Positions 21,151-32,115 of a stretch of DNA of 64,000 nt are shown in pieces (position 1 is the stretch's first letter; the number at the start of each line of letters is the position of its first letter). The notes under the pieces were generated by a model. That model had not been told where the DNA came from and did no database searches. It was given only the letters and a program-made list of their open reading frames with translations. Origin of the DNA: Agarophyton chilense (lineage: Eukaryota > Rhodophyta > Florideophyceae > Gracilariales > Gracilariaceae); the NCBI GenBank assembly GCA_030374765.1, contig JARGXX010000046.1, positions 1-64,000 of the forward strand, written 5' to 3'. The position numbers and the translations under genes were made by a program.

Positions 21151-21310
21151 CGAGCTTTGATGGTAGCGGTCTCAAGAGCTACAAAAAAGCAATAGCTGTG
21201 GTCCGAATTTGTTTCGGAGCCGACATTCAAATTCGACTTGACAAGTCCTGTGCTCATGCCCAACGCTGTCTACCTGTAGGAGCAGCCGCCCCATTTCCAT
21301 TCAAGCGCTC
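21144..21310 (-). repeat. Inverted fragment of region M next to gene Y
   Basis: The stretch is the reverse complement of about 17440-17605 with few differences, and the same fusion exists at 52533-52700. It marks the rearrangement breakpoint that put gene Y next to the RB gene before the P/Q duplication. Confidence 0.75.
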
Positions 21311-21436
21311 ACGATGCAAGAAAGTAGCCTTCGGTCAAAAAGTTCTCCCATCCATGTTGGCTCCACTAACGCCAGACAAACTCATATTTGCTTCATCACG
21401 TGCACTATATGGCTTCTTCAGCTGGTTGTGTGATTT

Positions 21437-23527
21437 ATGCGCTGCTTTCCATTTTCCCGGTATTCTCGGGACACTGAATTAGCGTTTACGTGTGCTGTTC
21501 TGCCCCCTCTCCCGCCCCCTCTCACATACAGACTCACTCGCAACACAACCACCAACAGCCCAAGCAACCACAGCAACCGCAGTCCCCCCCGGCGGATTGT
21601 ATCAACCTCCTCGTTCAAAGCCTCGCCCTTCCCACCCGTATCGCTAATTTGGCGCACACCATCCACAACTCCGCCGAGCCCCGGTCCCCGAATCTATACA
21701 CCTCCGCCTGTGTTCTTTACATCGCTCCGTCGCCTACCGCGCCGATCAGATACCCAGCTTCCCATCACACAGTTACTCTCCGCCGCCAACGCCCAAGTCC
21801 ATCACATTCCGGAGTTCATACTCAACGCACGCTCCCCCGAGGACCTTTTCAATCGCAACATGCGGCACCCACGTGCAGTTGTAACTCTCCTACCCCCCGC
21901 TATCCTCACTCGGTTATCGTTCTTTCAGGCTACTGAAGATGATATCGATGCCCATGGCAAGTCAATAGATGAATTGTATGCACAACAACTCACCGCTGTC
22001 GATGACCGTATTGTAAGCGACGAACGTATCTTTCTTCACGCGCCACAGCTTACTGCCGTTGCCGCTTTACCACTCTCGCTCCCCTTACCACGTCAGTCTT
22101 CATGCGCTGGAACATCAACTTCGTGGCAAAGCCTCCGCCCAGTACAACCATCCGTCGCTGCACCGTTCAAACGCAACAAGGACCCGTCTGTGCCCGTACG
22201 ATCTCCGGCCCAGCCCACTACAAACGCAGCACCATCAACGCCTAAAGCCTCATCACAGCCTTCCACACCTCTCAATCGCAAACGTCGTATGGACGGCGAA
22301 AACCAGTCTGCAGCACCTACCCCACGCCCCCGAAATCTTCGGAAGGCTTCCGACTTTGCCGTCACCCCATCATAAGCCCGCCCGCCTACGCCGTGTCGCA
22401 CGCGCACTCAATCTGCCATGCATTCGTCACTGTCATTCCCGGTTCGCTTCTCACGCTATCTGTCCACTCACCCTGATGCATTGGAGGCACTGGCCACAGT
22501 AGCTGTCGTTACGCCGCACTGTACGACTATCGTGCCTCCTATACCTCCATCATCAAACATTGCTCTCACTCCCGGCACTGACAACAATCGATCTGCAACA
22601 TGGATCAGTGAGCTGAAGCAGAAACGACCAGAAACTCGAAGCGAAACGTGTCTCACATGCCCGCCAGAAAGTGTGGCTATATCGCACGATCTGAGAAGGG
22701 TCACTGGGGGTGGTCGCCCATTATACGCTATCATTGATGTTGGCAGACGGTACTCTGATGCCTTGTGACGTGATTACGGATCTGAATAATTTCCGGTACA
22801 AACGTGAAGCTCTGGCTATCTGTTTCTCAACCATCGAAGGTATTCTCGAGAAGGAACTTCGTCGGCTACGCAAACAGCCTGAAAAGTTTAATAGCAATGT
22901 ACTTCACAACTACATCCTACACAAAAGCTTTCTCACTTTCGCGTGGGATACCGCTGTCTATGCCTAGGGTAGAAGGGATCTTCACGTTTTCACAGTTGCC
23001 TATCGTGCGTTCAATGTATCACCCTTTGAGCTTACGAGGCGCTGTAAACATTCTATACCCTTGTACCACAGATGCCACATCGCTTGGTTAATCATTCGAA
23101 TAGCTGTGACGCTCGTATTCTAGAATGGATGGCATGGAGACATGACTCGCCTCTGGTACGAGTTCTTCAAGCATATAGTCGAGATTTCCTTTGTACGCAA
23201 GATGAGAAGAACCCGTTCTAACCAAAAGAGAAATTTGACAAAGCGAGTGTTGGTGAACACACAGATGTCCGATCAGTCACCAGAACATAATGAACAGCCA
23301 GAAAGTGTAGAAAAATCCCCGATTACGCCGCAAAAGCAGAAGATCGAAGAAGGACAACGTATAGAAACAAAGGCGATGATCACACTAAGGTTGAAAGAAA
23401 TGGGGCGTCCGGAACGACTGTACGGAGATGTTGAAGCCAGAGCAAGAGTTCTTGAGTTCTTTTTTGAAAAGATGTGTACCCTGGCAAGCACTAGAATAGG
23501 AAAGTTGTTAGAAAGACTTGGCCCCAC
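21437..23527 (+). pseudogene. RB-family pocket protein, 5' part, block P copy (interrupted)
   Basis: Nearly identical to 52777-54917, the complete RB copy. The N-terminal frame (21437-22375) has the RB_N-like LPITQLLSAAN segment and the landmark DERIFL. The A-box begins near 22570 (LTPGTDNNRSATWISEL) and continues in other frames (22710-22967), implying short introns. The B-box starts at about 23410 (FFFEKMCTLASTRIG). Homology to RB stops abruptly at 23527 inside the B-box, where sequence X begins; the rest of the gene reappears at 39258. The break removes the C-terminal pocket, so this copy cannot make a normal RB protein. Confidence 0.8.
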
Positions 23528-23755
23528 TCCGTTGCCCCGACGAGAAGAAGCGCCGCTCTCTGCTTGCGTTGTCGGAGACCGCCGCCAAGTGCCGTCGCCG
23601 ACTTACCCTCTCTGAAGACCATCCTCCTGCTGAGCGATTCGAACGCGCCCGCCCTTCGTCAACTCGACCGTCAGCACCACGCCGTCCGTCATGTTGCTTG
23701 GACAGAAATTGCGCGCTTGCTCCATGATGCCGCTCCGCATTTGCGCCTAGCGCAC
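23528..23755 (+). pseudogene. Sequence X, left part: helical-repeat coding fragment inside RB
   Basis: The frame 23564-23758 encodes helical-repeat-like sequence (LDRQHHAVRHVAWTEIARLLHD) reminiscent of HEAT/ARM repeats. It is cut by Copia element C at the His codon in RLAH and resumes in the same reading frame at 38930. In the complete RB gene at 54.9 kb no such sequence is present, so X is an insertion of about 560 bp into the RB B-box. The edges share only about 2 bp (ac), so no clear target duplication is seen. The host gene from which X came is not recognised. Confidence 0.55.
23751..23755. repeat. Target-site duplication of Copia element C, left
   Basis: The pentamer cgcac directly precedes the LTR and is repeated directly after the right LTR (38925-38929). 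Confidence 0.9.
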
Positions 23756-23985
23756 TAAGTATTGAGCGGGGTAACAACTGTAGCTATGTTTTTTAGACAA
23801 CTCGGGTGCGCCGGCGTCCGTGTAGTCGGATGACCTGCTGAGTCATCTTGCTGTGTTTATGTAGACAATAGTTATTGCTCATGTAAATGCACTAACTACG
23901 AATGCCAGTTGGGACGGGCGTCAGAGCACGTGAGTGCTCGCGTGCGCATTACATGGCGTCCTGTCACTAGCTGTCGACATTCATA
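23756..23985 (-). repeat. 3' LTR of Copia element C
   Basis: 230 bp, differing from the 5' LTR (38695-38924) at about 13 positions by eye. Read on the element strand it begins TATGAATGTC and ends ATACTTA, so the termini are not the usual TG...CA. The purine tract gcaagaaagaag precedes it. Confidence 0.9.
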
Positions 23986-24001
23986 TCAATCTTCTTTCTT
24001 G

Positions 24002-24532
24002 CTAACCGAGGTGCTTCTCAGAGCTCTTCGTCTCGGCGACAGCCTCGAAGTCAATACCCAGTCGACCAGAATAGAGAGTGAGCAGCATCGCTTCGCTTAG
24101 GCAGCAATCCTTCTTGTTCAGAGCGTCAGCGAGGTTTACGGAATCTGGGATCCACGAGATGGACTCAACGCTGCCAGTCTCGAATTCAAACCGAATGCTG
24201 CATTCGTCACCCCTTTTCGACTTTTCCACAGAATTCCTCTGCGTCGAAATAGACGTAAACACATCTTTGCAGTCCACCAGAATGCGGAGCTTGACCTTGA
24301 CTTTCAGCAGCTCAGTGTAGGCGCTGCGCACGTTCTCTCCTTCATAGATCTTTCCATCTGCAGCGAATACCTCAGCCGCAGGTACGCTCTTCACAGATCG
24401 CTTGTCCTTGTGAGAGATCCATGACGTAACGTGGTAGATAGCTTCTTTTTTCATGGCACCAACAAGCAAACCAGTTAAAACGCCGAGTTGACCGACGTCC
24501 TCAATGCGAGAGGCATCTAAAAAAAAATACAA
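24002..24532 (-). pseudogene. Copia RNase H (element C)
   Basis: A 177-aa frame with Copia RNase H features: FLDASRIEDVGQLG at the start, AAEVFAADGK containing the catalytic Glu, LVDCKDVFTS with the Asp, and ISWIPDSVNLAD before the C-terminus. This family lacks the usual strict S-x-x-E-A-E-Y wording but aligns with elements E (60682) and F (8100). It is separated from its RT by element B. Confidence 0.8.
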
Positions 24533-24669
24533 GCAAGCTCAGCTCGTAGTCGTACTTGTCAGCAGGGCGAGGTTATGTGATTACAGTACCCAGCTTTTTC
24601 AGCCTGCAAAAAGTAGTCAATTGTTCCATGATGTGCCAGACTCGAAGATGGGATATTTGTGCTGTAGGT

Positions 24670-25115
24670 TGTAACGCAATGACGGGTTAAGGCAGCGTAC
24701 GGGTCTCGACCGATAGTAGCGTGGAAGAGCGGGTTCTAAGGTTCGAATCCTCGACGGTGGCACTCTCAGAGTACTTGGTGCAATGGTCTGGCATTTACTG
24801 CGTATTCCTACAGGTTGGAGCTACGGAAAAGATGGCTTGAATACCAAAGGGTGGAACATATATACCAAAGGAGGTTATTTAGTATCCTGACGGTGCCTAC
24901 CGTAATTTAAGGGAGAAGCGTCACTAGAGCCAAGTAAATTGTCTTGCGAGGCGCGGAGATCTCCCTGGCACTGTAGTTCTAATCTATTACACTAATTAAA
25001 TTAAAATAATAATCTACACGAGTCCACTTGAGGTCGACCTGTACACGTGTCATCTGCAAGATCCTTCAGGGCCTGGCGGCTTACCAGGCTCAACCGTTAT
25101 TATCGCTTCTTCACA
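24670..25115 (-). repeat. 3' LTR of chromovirus B
   Basis: 446 bp. The element strand starts TGTGAAGAAGCG and ends TGCGTTACA. It contains a TATA-like tatatatg around 24857-24866. It matches the copies at 34458, 6172 and 62264. Confidence 0.93.
24712..24762 (+). promoter_or_regulatory. Antisense tRNA-like A-box/B-box sequence in the B LTR
   Basis: On the strand opposite to the element, tagcgtggaagagcggg resembles a tRNA D-arm/A box. It is followed by ggttcgaatcc (24740-24750), an exact match to the Pol III B-box consensus, and then a tRNA-3'-end-like gacggtggca. The anticodon-arm region between them is missing, so it is not a tRNA gene. The motif persists in all four LTR copies (with one change in the 6172 and 62264 copies). 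It points from the 3' LTR toward the antisense gene at 25527. Confidence 0.5.
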
Positions 25116-25526
25116 TATCTACCTCCTTAGGATTCGACCGTCACGGCGAAGTCCAGATGGTTTCATAACTGCTCCAGGTGATGCGTGCACTTCATTGCTC
25201 CCGATACCATTGGGTGCGACGGTACGTCGCGTCGGCACCACGTGCGGGGATACGGGGACGCGTGAGCTGACCATTGGCGCCGAAGGGCAATTAATTTGCC
25301 TAAGGATTGAAACTGTCACGCGCCGTGAGCGCTGGCCATAGGTGCATCGCCAGCGTATTCCTCGCGTGGCGTTGCCGAGACGGTCCATTGGGTTCTTCCT
25401 TCGTCTCCGGTCTTCCCTTGGCGATCCTCCGCGCTTCGTCCACCGTCTTTCACGCCTGTCAGTCCGTTCGGGTCAACTACGTTACTTCGTCCCTTTCTCG
25501 TGGTACCTTTCCATTGGTTGTGCGCG

Positions 25527-27608
25527 ATGCCGAAATCACCTTATAAGCCCGCCGGATACGCCGTACTTCCTTTGGACTATGTCGCCTCCACCTTCTCTCC
25601 CATCTATTTCCCGGCGGACCACCCTGGGACTAGCCGTACCATGACCTCAAACAACCCAGCGGGTAGCTCCTCGGGATACCAAGTAGCCTACGAGCGTCCG
25701 GGGGACCGCTATGACCATACCATCGGAAGAAACCCGCGGGCAGTGCGTCATGCCGTTCTTCCGTCCTCAGTGGAATAATACCAAAGGTTTTGCCACATGT
25801 CTCTCGACGCCCGAAGGTTTTCCAAGATACCCGAGTTCCGGAGGGGCAGCAAGAACGCGCGCAGCGTCTCGTGGTATAACCGATGGTTGCATTGTCCTGT
25901 GGATCCGCGTTCGGCGACGCGATGTTGCACCTTAATCCAAGCGGACATTCCGTACGTCCGCTGCGAGGAAAAAGCCGACTACCAGTTCAGGGTGAACAAA
26001 CTCTTTTCGGACCTATACACCGACTTCATCTAACCTCATGTGCGCTCTCCTCCGGCTGGTCACAACCTCTTGGTGCTTATGTGCTTCCGGCCAACGTACG
26101 ACCACTTATTCTGGATGTCCAACCGGGTCTATTGGAATGAGATTCACGAGCCCGATGGTCTTCTGCGTCAATCCTCGGGGTTCTTCTTTTGTTTGCACCA
26201 AGTACAGTTCCACGACATTTGCGCCGACAAACGCATTCCGTTGTACCTTTCCCTGTCCCAGGAGGATGAGAACCAATGGGCCTTGTATTGGCGTTTCTCG
26301 CCACTCCTTCTGGTTCCCAAGCCGTCCGTGGTGGCGTACCACTCGTCCCAACTCATGAGCGCTGACCATGACCGAAGGTCCTGGCTGTCCTGGCAGGTGC
26401 TCTTCGTCGAGTTCGGCGTGATGTTTCTTACGGCCTTTCGGGATACCGCGAAATACGGAATCCGTGGTAATGTCCGTTCGGAGGATGGGAAAGTGTGGTA
26501 CGATGAGAACATACCCGGTCCTCGAGCTCGCCTAATCCCGCTCCCGGACATCATGATCCGTTTCCTAGGAAAACTGGGCATACTAAACATCGTCCGTGAA
26601 ACCCAGTTCGACGTCGAAAAGACCGAGGCCCTTTTAAATCATGTCCTAGAGGCGGAGTGGGGCAAGGCTCCCGGGTTCTTTTGGTATGACTGGGATACCG
26701 ACTCATTCACGCCGATTCCGCTGCATCCTCAGGATCGGGACGACGCTCGTGCCTATCCTGCCAAGTCTTTGAGGAATCAACCATCGTAATTTCCGAGGCG
26801 TCATGTGCCCGACTATTATCCGAAGGCCATTGGTTTGGATCCTCTGTGCTTCGAGCCTGATGTGGAAGCCACGCCGATGGTTCCTGCTGGTATGTCCGAC
26901 GCAGAATCCTTCGATCAAGATCCCTTCGTCCTACCCGTAGAGGGCGTTCATCCTCCGGTCGAGTCAGCTGTGATTTTGCCGACTGCTTCCCTTCCTCCGG
27001 CTCCTCCTGGCTCTGCTCCTCAGGATGAGCTCTCATATGAGCCCCCCGTCGCCCAAGTGACTATTCCTCCTGGTGAGGTTACTGTCGAAACCGAAAGTCC
27101 TGTAGGCGAGGCACTTGCTCAGACGTCCACTGGGGGCGTCGACATCGCTCCGTCCTCTCCGTTGGTCCACTTTCCCGCTTCGGTCACGGCTGCCGCCGCG
27201 GATCTCCGTCATTTCTGCCGTACCGTTGGTATCACGGCCTCGATGGACATTTCAACAGTCCTGAGGGAAGCATGCTCCTGGGCGCGTCGCTTGGCTCGCT
27301 ACGCCGCGGTTGTCCAACAGGGTCAGGATCTGAATACCGCCATGGTCAATATCCTGCAGCAGAATACGCATGCGATGTCCCAGAGCGTTATTGCCGAATT
27401 GGATGCCCGATATGGTCTCAATTTGAGTGACCGGAAGGTTTCCGGCGGCTACAATAGTTCCTCAGGAGAATACCCGCCGAAAAAGCGTGCTTGGCTCGCT
27501 GGGGCCGGTTTGGATGGTGCAGTGGGCTCTTCGGGTGACCCTAATCCCGGTTTCGCTGTTGCAGGTTCCATGAAAACGACGGAGTTATTCTTGCGCCGCC
27601 CCCAGTGA
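25527..27608 (+). CDS. Antisense accessory gene of chromovirus B (three in-frame stops)
   Basis: One reading frame from ATG 25527 to the stop at 27606-27608, 693 codons, interrupted only by TAA codons at 25776, 26031 and 26787. At the first two positions the homologous copy at 61.1-62.0 kb has Glu and Leu codons, so these are mutations in a once-open frame. The longest uninterrupted parts are 26040-26789 and 26805-27608. The N-terminal 170 residues are conserved with the other copy without gaps (e.g. YKPxGY, YVAS, SPIYF, YQVAYERP). The middle is rich in Trp and aromatic residues. The C-terminus is a Pro/Ala-rich linker, a helical segment and a basic KKRAW patch. I recognise no family. It could be a captured host gene or an element-specific accessory protein. 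Confidence 0.6.
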
Positions 27609-27790
27609 GTCCTGTTGGTGTTTGAAGCGCTTCCGCGAATCTTGAGGTCATTCCGAGGGCTGTTAGGTTTCTGTTAGTCACTCGAGTAAGTTAAATAAAG
27701 TAGTGCTTGTGCTTTCCCAAGGTCTTTCTTGTATCTCAAATGTGCGTGCCCTGGGCCGGCGTTCCATCTCGAGAGCGTCCCGTGTCTTTC

Positions 27791-28360
27791 TCAGGTGTCT
27801 CCCAGGGACTGACTTTGTTCCCTGATGCGGGAGCTACGACGAACCGTCGTGCTCCGGGGAACAGTCGTGTCGGGAGGCGGTTTGGGAGTCGTTTTGGGAT
27901 TATTCGGGCCAATGATTGCCCCCTCCTGAAGGTTGCGCTCTAAGTGGCTGATTCTGCGCCAATAGCGGGCGATAAAACTAGCCGGAATCGTTTGAGTCTC
28001 TTGCCAAGTATCTTCCTCAGGTGTGTAGCCGAACAAACGGACGCGATAGTGCATAGTTCCGTCTTCTCCCATACCGGCGGATATGATGCGCTCAATCACA
28101 TATTCCGTTTTGTGTTCATCGTCCGGAAGGAGAGTGTGGTTCAGAGGGGCGAATCCATCGGAGTCGGTTGGGAGCGATGGGTCATAGTAGTTGGCATTGA
28201 CCATTGTGTCCGTGGGGCTAGTCGAGTCCTCGGGAACTGCCTTAGGGGGTGTGGAGACTTGAGTGTCGACCTGAGGTCGTGGTGCTTCCGTTGGGCCAGG
28301 GGGCTGGGACGTTCGTGGTCCGGGGGAACTGGGAGCTCGTGTCACGCGGTCAATAGACAC
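27791..28360 (-). pseudogene. Chromodomain region of Pol (chromovirus B)
   Basis: A 189-aa frame with a low-complexity Pro/Thr linker, then a canonical chromodomain at residues 87-136. It has YVIERII, RVRLFGY, PEEDTW and a C-terminal helix FIARYWRR with the aromatic residues that cage methyl-lysine. Chromodomains at the end of integrase target chromoviruses to heterochromatin. It follows the broken integrase C-terminus and ends close to the 3' end of the antisense gene. Confidence 0.85.
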
Positions 28361-28929
28361 GGTGTCCTGTAGGCCGTCAATGAGTAAAGTGATGGTGTGA
28401 TCCTTGGCCTTAAGGAATTTGTATGGTCCCGTAGAGCGGGGTAAGAGCTTCTGCGTAGTGTCCTCGAGTTCCTCACTGTCCTTCGGTGGCCGATCCAGGT
28501 AAACCAGATCTCCTTTCCCAAAGGTCGGTGTATCCCAAACGGCTTTGTCGAAGTTGGACTTGTAGCGCTGTTGGGCTTTGGTTAGTACAGTTCTGGCCGA
28601 TTAGAGAATGCGGTCAATGCGTTGGAACGAGTAGCGCCTCGCCTGGGCAGGAGTCATCCCATCAGTTATGTCCTGGGGTATGATAGACTCCTGAAGGTCA
28701 ACAGCTATCGGCGGCGGCGCTCTCGTGAGCGTTAAGACGAAAGGCGTTGTCCCTGTAGAATCGTGCACCTGCGTGTTGTAGGCATAAACCAGTGGCCCAA
28801 CATATTCGGCCAAGTCCAATTAGTGCTCCGATACGTAGTGTGCCAATCGGTTCAGAGGGTGCGGTTGAAGCGTTCGGCTTGGCCATTGGTTTGTGGGTGG
28901 TACGCCGTGGTGGTCACATGTTTGATACC
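28361..28929 (-). pseudogene. Integrase C-terminal part (chromovirus B), broken
   Basis: After a TAA at 28930 the integrase frame resumes with HPQTNGQAERFNR. The catalytic Glu (28873-28875) is intact. Beyond it are several stops and a switch to the frame 28819-28601 (LVYAYNTQVHDSTGTTPF), the usual post-core segment. Toward 28400 it becomes a GPY-like C-terminal region in yet other frames. Confidence 0.7.
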
Positions 28930-29766
28930 TTAGGTAGCACAAACATGCGAGAAGAATTTGGATATGAACTGGCTGCCGTTATCCGTAAGGAGGTAGAGTG
29001 AAATGCCATATCGATATACCCAGTGAGACAAGAAGTCCGTGGCGACATCTGTGGCCGTTGTCTTTCCTAGGGGTAGGACTCGGGTAAGTTTGGTAAACCT
29101 ATCGGTTATAACCAAAACAAACCGTTTCCCATGGGACGACTTAGGCAAATGCCCAAGTATATCCATTGCGACAAATTCCATTGGACCTGCGGCGGGGAAG
29201 AGCTTCAGTTTGGCCTGATGGTTGGCGCGTAACCCTCGGATCTGTGCGCAAGATGCACAGTTCCGTGCGGTTTGCCATAGGCCCTGCGCCATTAGTGGCC
29301 GGTAGAAGAACTTCCTTAGGGTGTGGTAAATTCGTCGGCCTCCAGAGTGGCCAGCCAAGCAGGGGAAATGGACGAGGTATAGGAATCGCGCCCTTAGCAA
29401 AGTTGGTAGTACCCGTTGGAGTGCGCCATCCAGCGTTGAGCGGCGACATAGTAGTCCCAATCGGTCATAGTCGAATAGGCATCCTGGGGTTCCTACAAAT
29501 TGGCCTGTTTCCTTGCAGTACTCGTCTTCGACCTGCGCCTGTAAGAGTTCCCCAATAGCTATCGGGGGGAGTTCTTTTTCCTCCGGGGCTATCGCATTAA
29601 GCTGAGGTGGTGCAGAATTGGACGGTACTTTTTCCCAGTCCAATGAGTATACTTCATTCTTCTTTACTTCAGGATCCTCCGATGGAACCTTACCCATAAG
29701 GTCATCTCTTTCCGTGTAGTTCTGAGGTCCATCATCTGTAAAGGGGATAGGAATTAGATCGTCCAA
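28930..29766 (-). pseudogene. Integrase zinc domain and core (chromovirus B)
   Basis: A 278-aa frame. The zinc domain has two His (HFPCLAGH, 133 and 140) and two Cys (CASC, 170 and 173). The catalytic core has Asp202 in VAMDILG and Asp262 in LLTDNGSQF. The Glu lies past a TAA at 28930. Integrase inserts the cDNA into the genome. Only nonsense mutations, not active-site changes, are seen in the core. Confidence 0.85.
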
Positions 29767-30063
29767 TGGGGTGTCATCAGTTCCGTCGGTGATGATTGGC
29801 GACAGGGCATCTGCTGCCTGGTGCTTGATGCCTGGCCTATAGGTTATCTCGTAGTCCTATTCTGACAGCCTGAGGCGCCACCTAGCGAGGCGACTCGATG
29901 CATCGGTCATATTGAGTAGCCAGCGGAGTGAAACATGGTCTGTTCTAATGATAAACCTGGGTCCTTCGACGTAAGGACGGAATGTCAATACAGACCATAC
30001 GTTGGCTAGACATTCCTTTTAGGTAGTACTGTCCTTTTGCTCCGCGCTGGTGAGCGTTCTGCT
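29767..30063 (-). pseudogene. RNase H segment (chromovirus B), three stops
   Basis: Reading on from the RT frame after its stop at 30064, the sequence encodes the Ty3-type RNase H strand (FIIRTDHVSLRWL) and ends with YRPGIKHQAADALS. Three nonsense codons occur: the RT-terminating TGA, then a TAA and a TAG. Confidence 0.7.
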
Positions 30064-31308
30064 TCAGTAGCCAATAGGTCGATAGTCCTTCGGTGACTCC
30101 TGTTCCTGTAGCAGTGCACGACCCACTTGGACATCAGAGGCATCTTTGTCCAGGACGAGAGCCCTATTGGGCTTTGGTAGGGCCAATATGGGTGGGTTCA
30201 GCAATTTGTCCTTTAGGGTCTGAAATGCGTCGTACTGGTCGTCCGTAAGGGCTTCGAACTCCGAAGGTGTTCCCTTCTTCAGCATCGCGTTTAGAGGGGC
30301 CGAGATCTTGGCAAACCCTTCGACGAGCCGTCGGTAAACGTTGCACAAGCCCACGAAGGATCGTAGTTCCGTGTGGGTCCTACGAGGCTTGGTCTGGCGA
30401 ATCGCATTTGTTGTCCGTGTAGCCACCTTTAGATTTCCTGGGAGGACGACGTGACCGAGATAGTCCACCGGGGCCTGGAAGAAAGCGCATTTGTGGAGCT
30501 TCAGTGTTACTACAGCGTCCTGTAGGATTGTTAGCGCCTTCTTCACGTGGCGAAAGTGTGCCTTTACGGTCCGTGAGAATATTAAAACGTCATCCAAATA
30601 GATCAGGGCGACCTTCCATTTGACTCTGGACAGTATAATGTCCATTACCCGTTGGAACGTGACTGGTGCATTCTTCAAACCAAAGAGCATGCGAGTAAAT
30701 CTGAACAGACCTTCATGGGTGGTAAAGGTTGTCAGCGCTCTCGCGTCTTCGGCCATAGAGATTTGCCTGTATCCAGAGTTAGCGTTCAGTGTGGTAAATA
30801 CGACAGCTTCGCCTAAAGAATCCAGACAGGCGTCCATGCGGGGTATCGGGTATGAATCCCTCTTGGTTACTGCGTTCAGCTTCCTGTAGTCGACACAGAA
30901 CCTGAAGGAGCCATCTTTCTTCGCTACAAGGACAAGGGGACTTGCCCCTTCGGATTGGTTTGGAGGCGCCGTCTCAATGACTTGAGCTTTGCGCATCTTG
31001 TCCATCCGGTCGGCGACAATTTCCCTACCCTTAAGGCCGGTGCGGCATGGGTGCTGGAACTGTGGATTAGCATCATCCTGAAGGTCAATGTGGTGTGTAG
31101 TGGCGCTTATTGTGCCCAATCTACCTAAACACATGGCCTGGTGTTCCCTGAGGAGATCAAGTACCTGGGGCCTATAGGATTCGAATTCTACGTCGATGGC
31201 GACCGTCCCCTCCCAAGAGTCGACGTCCTCGTCGGGAGTTAGCATCGCAAGGTTATCCAGTTGGGCCTCCAGAATGGCCATGGGAGCGGGTACAGTGATA
31301 TGAATCAC
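30064..31308 (-). pseudogene. Reverse transcriptase and RNase H start (chromovirus B)
   Basis: A 414-aa frame with all RT blocks in order: LVAKKDGSFRFCVDYRKLN (about 126-145), TTLNANSGYRQIS (172-184), FGLKNAPVTFQ (209-219) and YLDDVLIFS (237-245). The first catalytic residue is Asn175 where the family has Asp (TLDANSGY), so polymerase activity should be lost. RNase H begins at about 386 (VLDKDASDVQVG). Protease and Gag lie upstream in a different frame. Confidence 0.9.
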
Positions 31309-31486
31309 TGTAACTTTAGGTAACCGCAGATTGTGACCAAAAAGAACCTGTTAGGGTGGATGTCCATTACTCCATTGGCCATTAAGGTAAAATGCTTCAG
31401 AATCGTTTTCGGGTGGTTCTGAATCGTTACGAGACCTGAGGACTGGGAATGGACCGATACAGCGATTTGGGTCATTGGGGGTATCG

Positions 31487-31987
31487 TCATGGCCTTTGAC
31501 GGGGAACCTTATTGGACTTCGTGTTTTCGGAGACAACCGCCCGTTTACATTTAGCTTCTGGCCCTGAAACTGAACCAGTTATGGAGATGGAAGGTGCGCG
31601 GTAAAACGCACCTTGCCTAAGGCCTGGATAAATGGCCTTAATGTATCGGTTGAAAAAGGAGGTTCCTAGGATTGCTTCAGTGCCTAAGTTAGGACATACA
31701 AGGAACAACGTGCGGACTTTGAATTGTCCTGCCTTGAGCTAAAGTGGTACTATCCCTTTAATGTCCATTGGCTCACAAGACGCATCGGTAATCCTTGGGG
31801 TCTTCCTTGCCTGTACGAAATCTTGCCAACCCAGTGGGAGCAGCTTAGGATGGACCAAGTTGGGACCAGCGCCTGTGTCTAATACAGCTGTGATCACTCG
31901 AGAGTTGCTGGAACGAAGTCCTACGGTTACTTGAACTTTACCGTTCTCTTTCCTGAGGATACAGAAGGGGTCGTTACTGTGTTCCAA
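31487..31987 (-). pseudogene. Retropepsin-type aspartic protease (chromovirus B)
   Basis: The first part (31987-31739) has the active-site motif LDTGAGPNLV, intact Asp-Thr-Gly. After a TAG the same frame continues (31708-31487) with AILGTSFFNRY, the typical second half of a retropepsin. Then the frame is lost in the linker to RT, where NGVMDIHPNRFF (frame 31490-31305) is the conserved pre-RT segment. Protease shares its frame with Gag. Confidence 0.8.
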
Positions 31988-32115
31988 TTGTGGTTCATCC
32001 TGAGTTGTCCATTGTGGGTGGTTTGTATTGGGAGATGAGGAGCTCTTTGGCTCATGTCCGTCTAATTGGTTGAGGCAGGGGCTTAAAGATGGAGGATTTG
32101 CCTCGAACCGTCCTT

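Noticed and set aside
24712..24762. A tRNA gene inside the B-family LTRs
   Set aside because: A-box and B-box-like sequences are present, but the anticodon arm between them is missing and the region is plainly part of the LTR in all copies.
26077..26590. Minus-strand frames (e.g. 140 aa) within the antisense gene of element B
   Set aside because: They could have been sense genes of the element, but they contain no retroviral motif and do not align in the B' copy, whereas the plus frame does.
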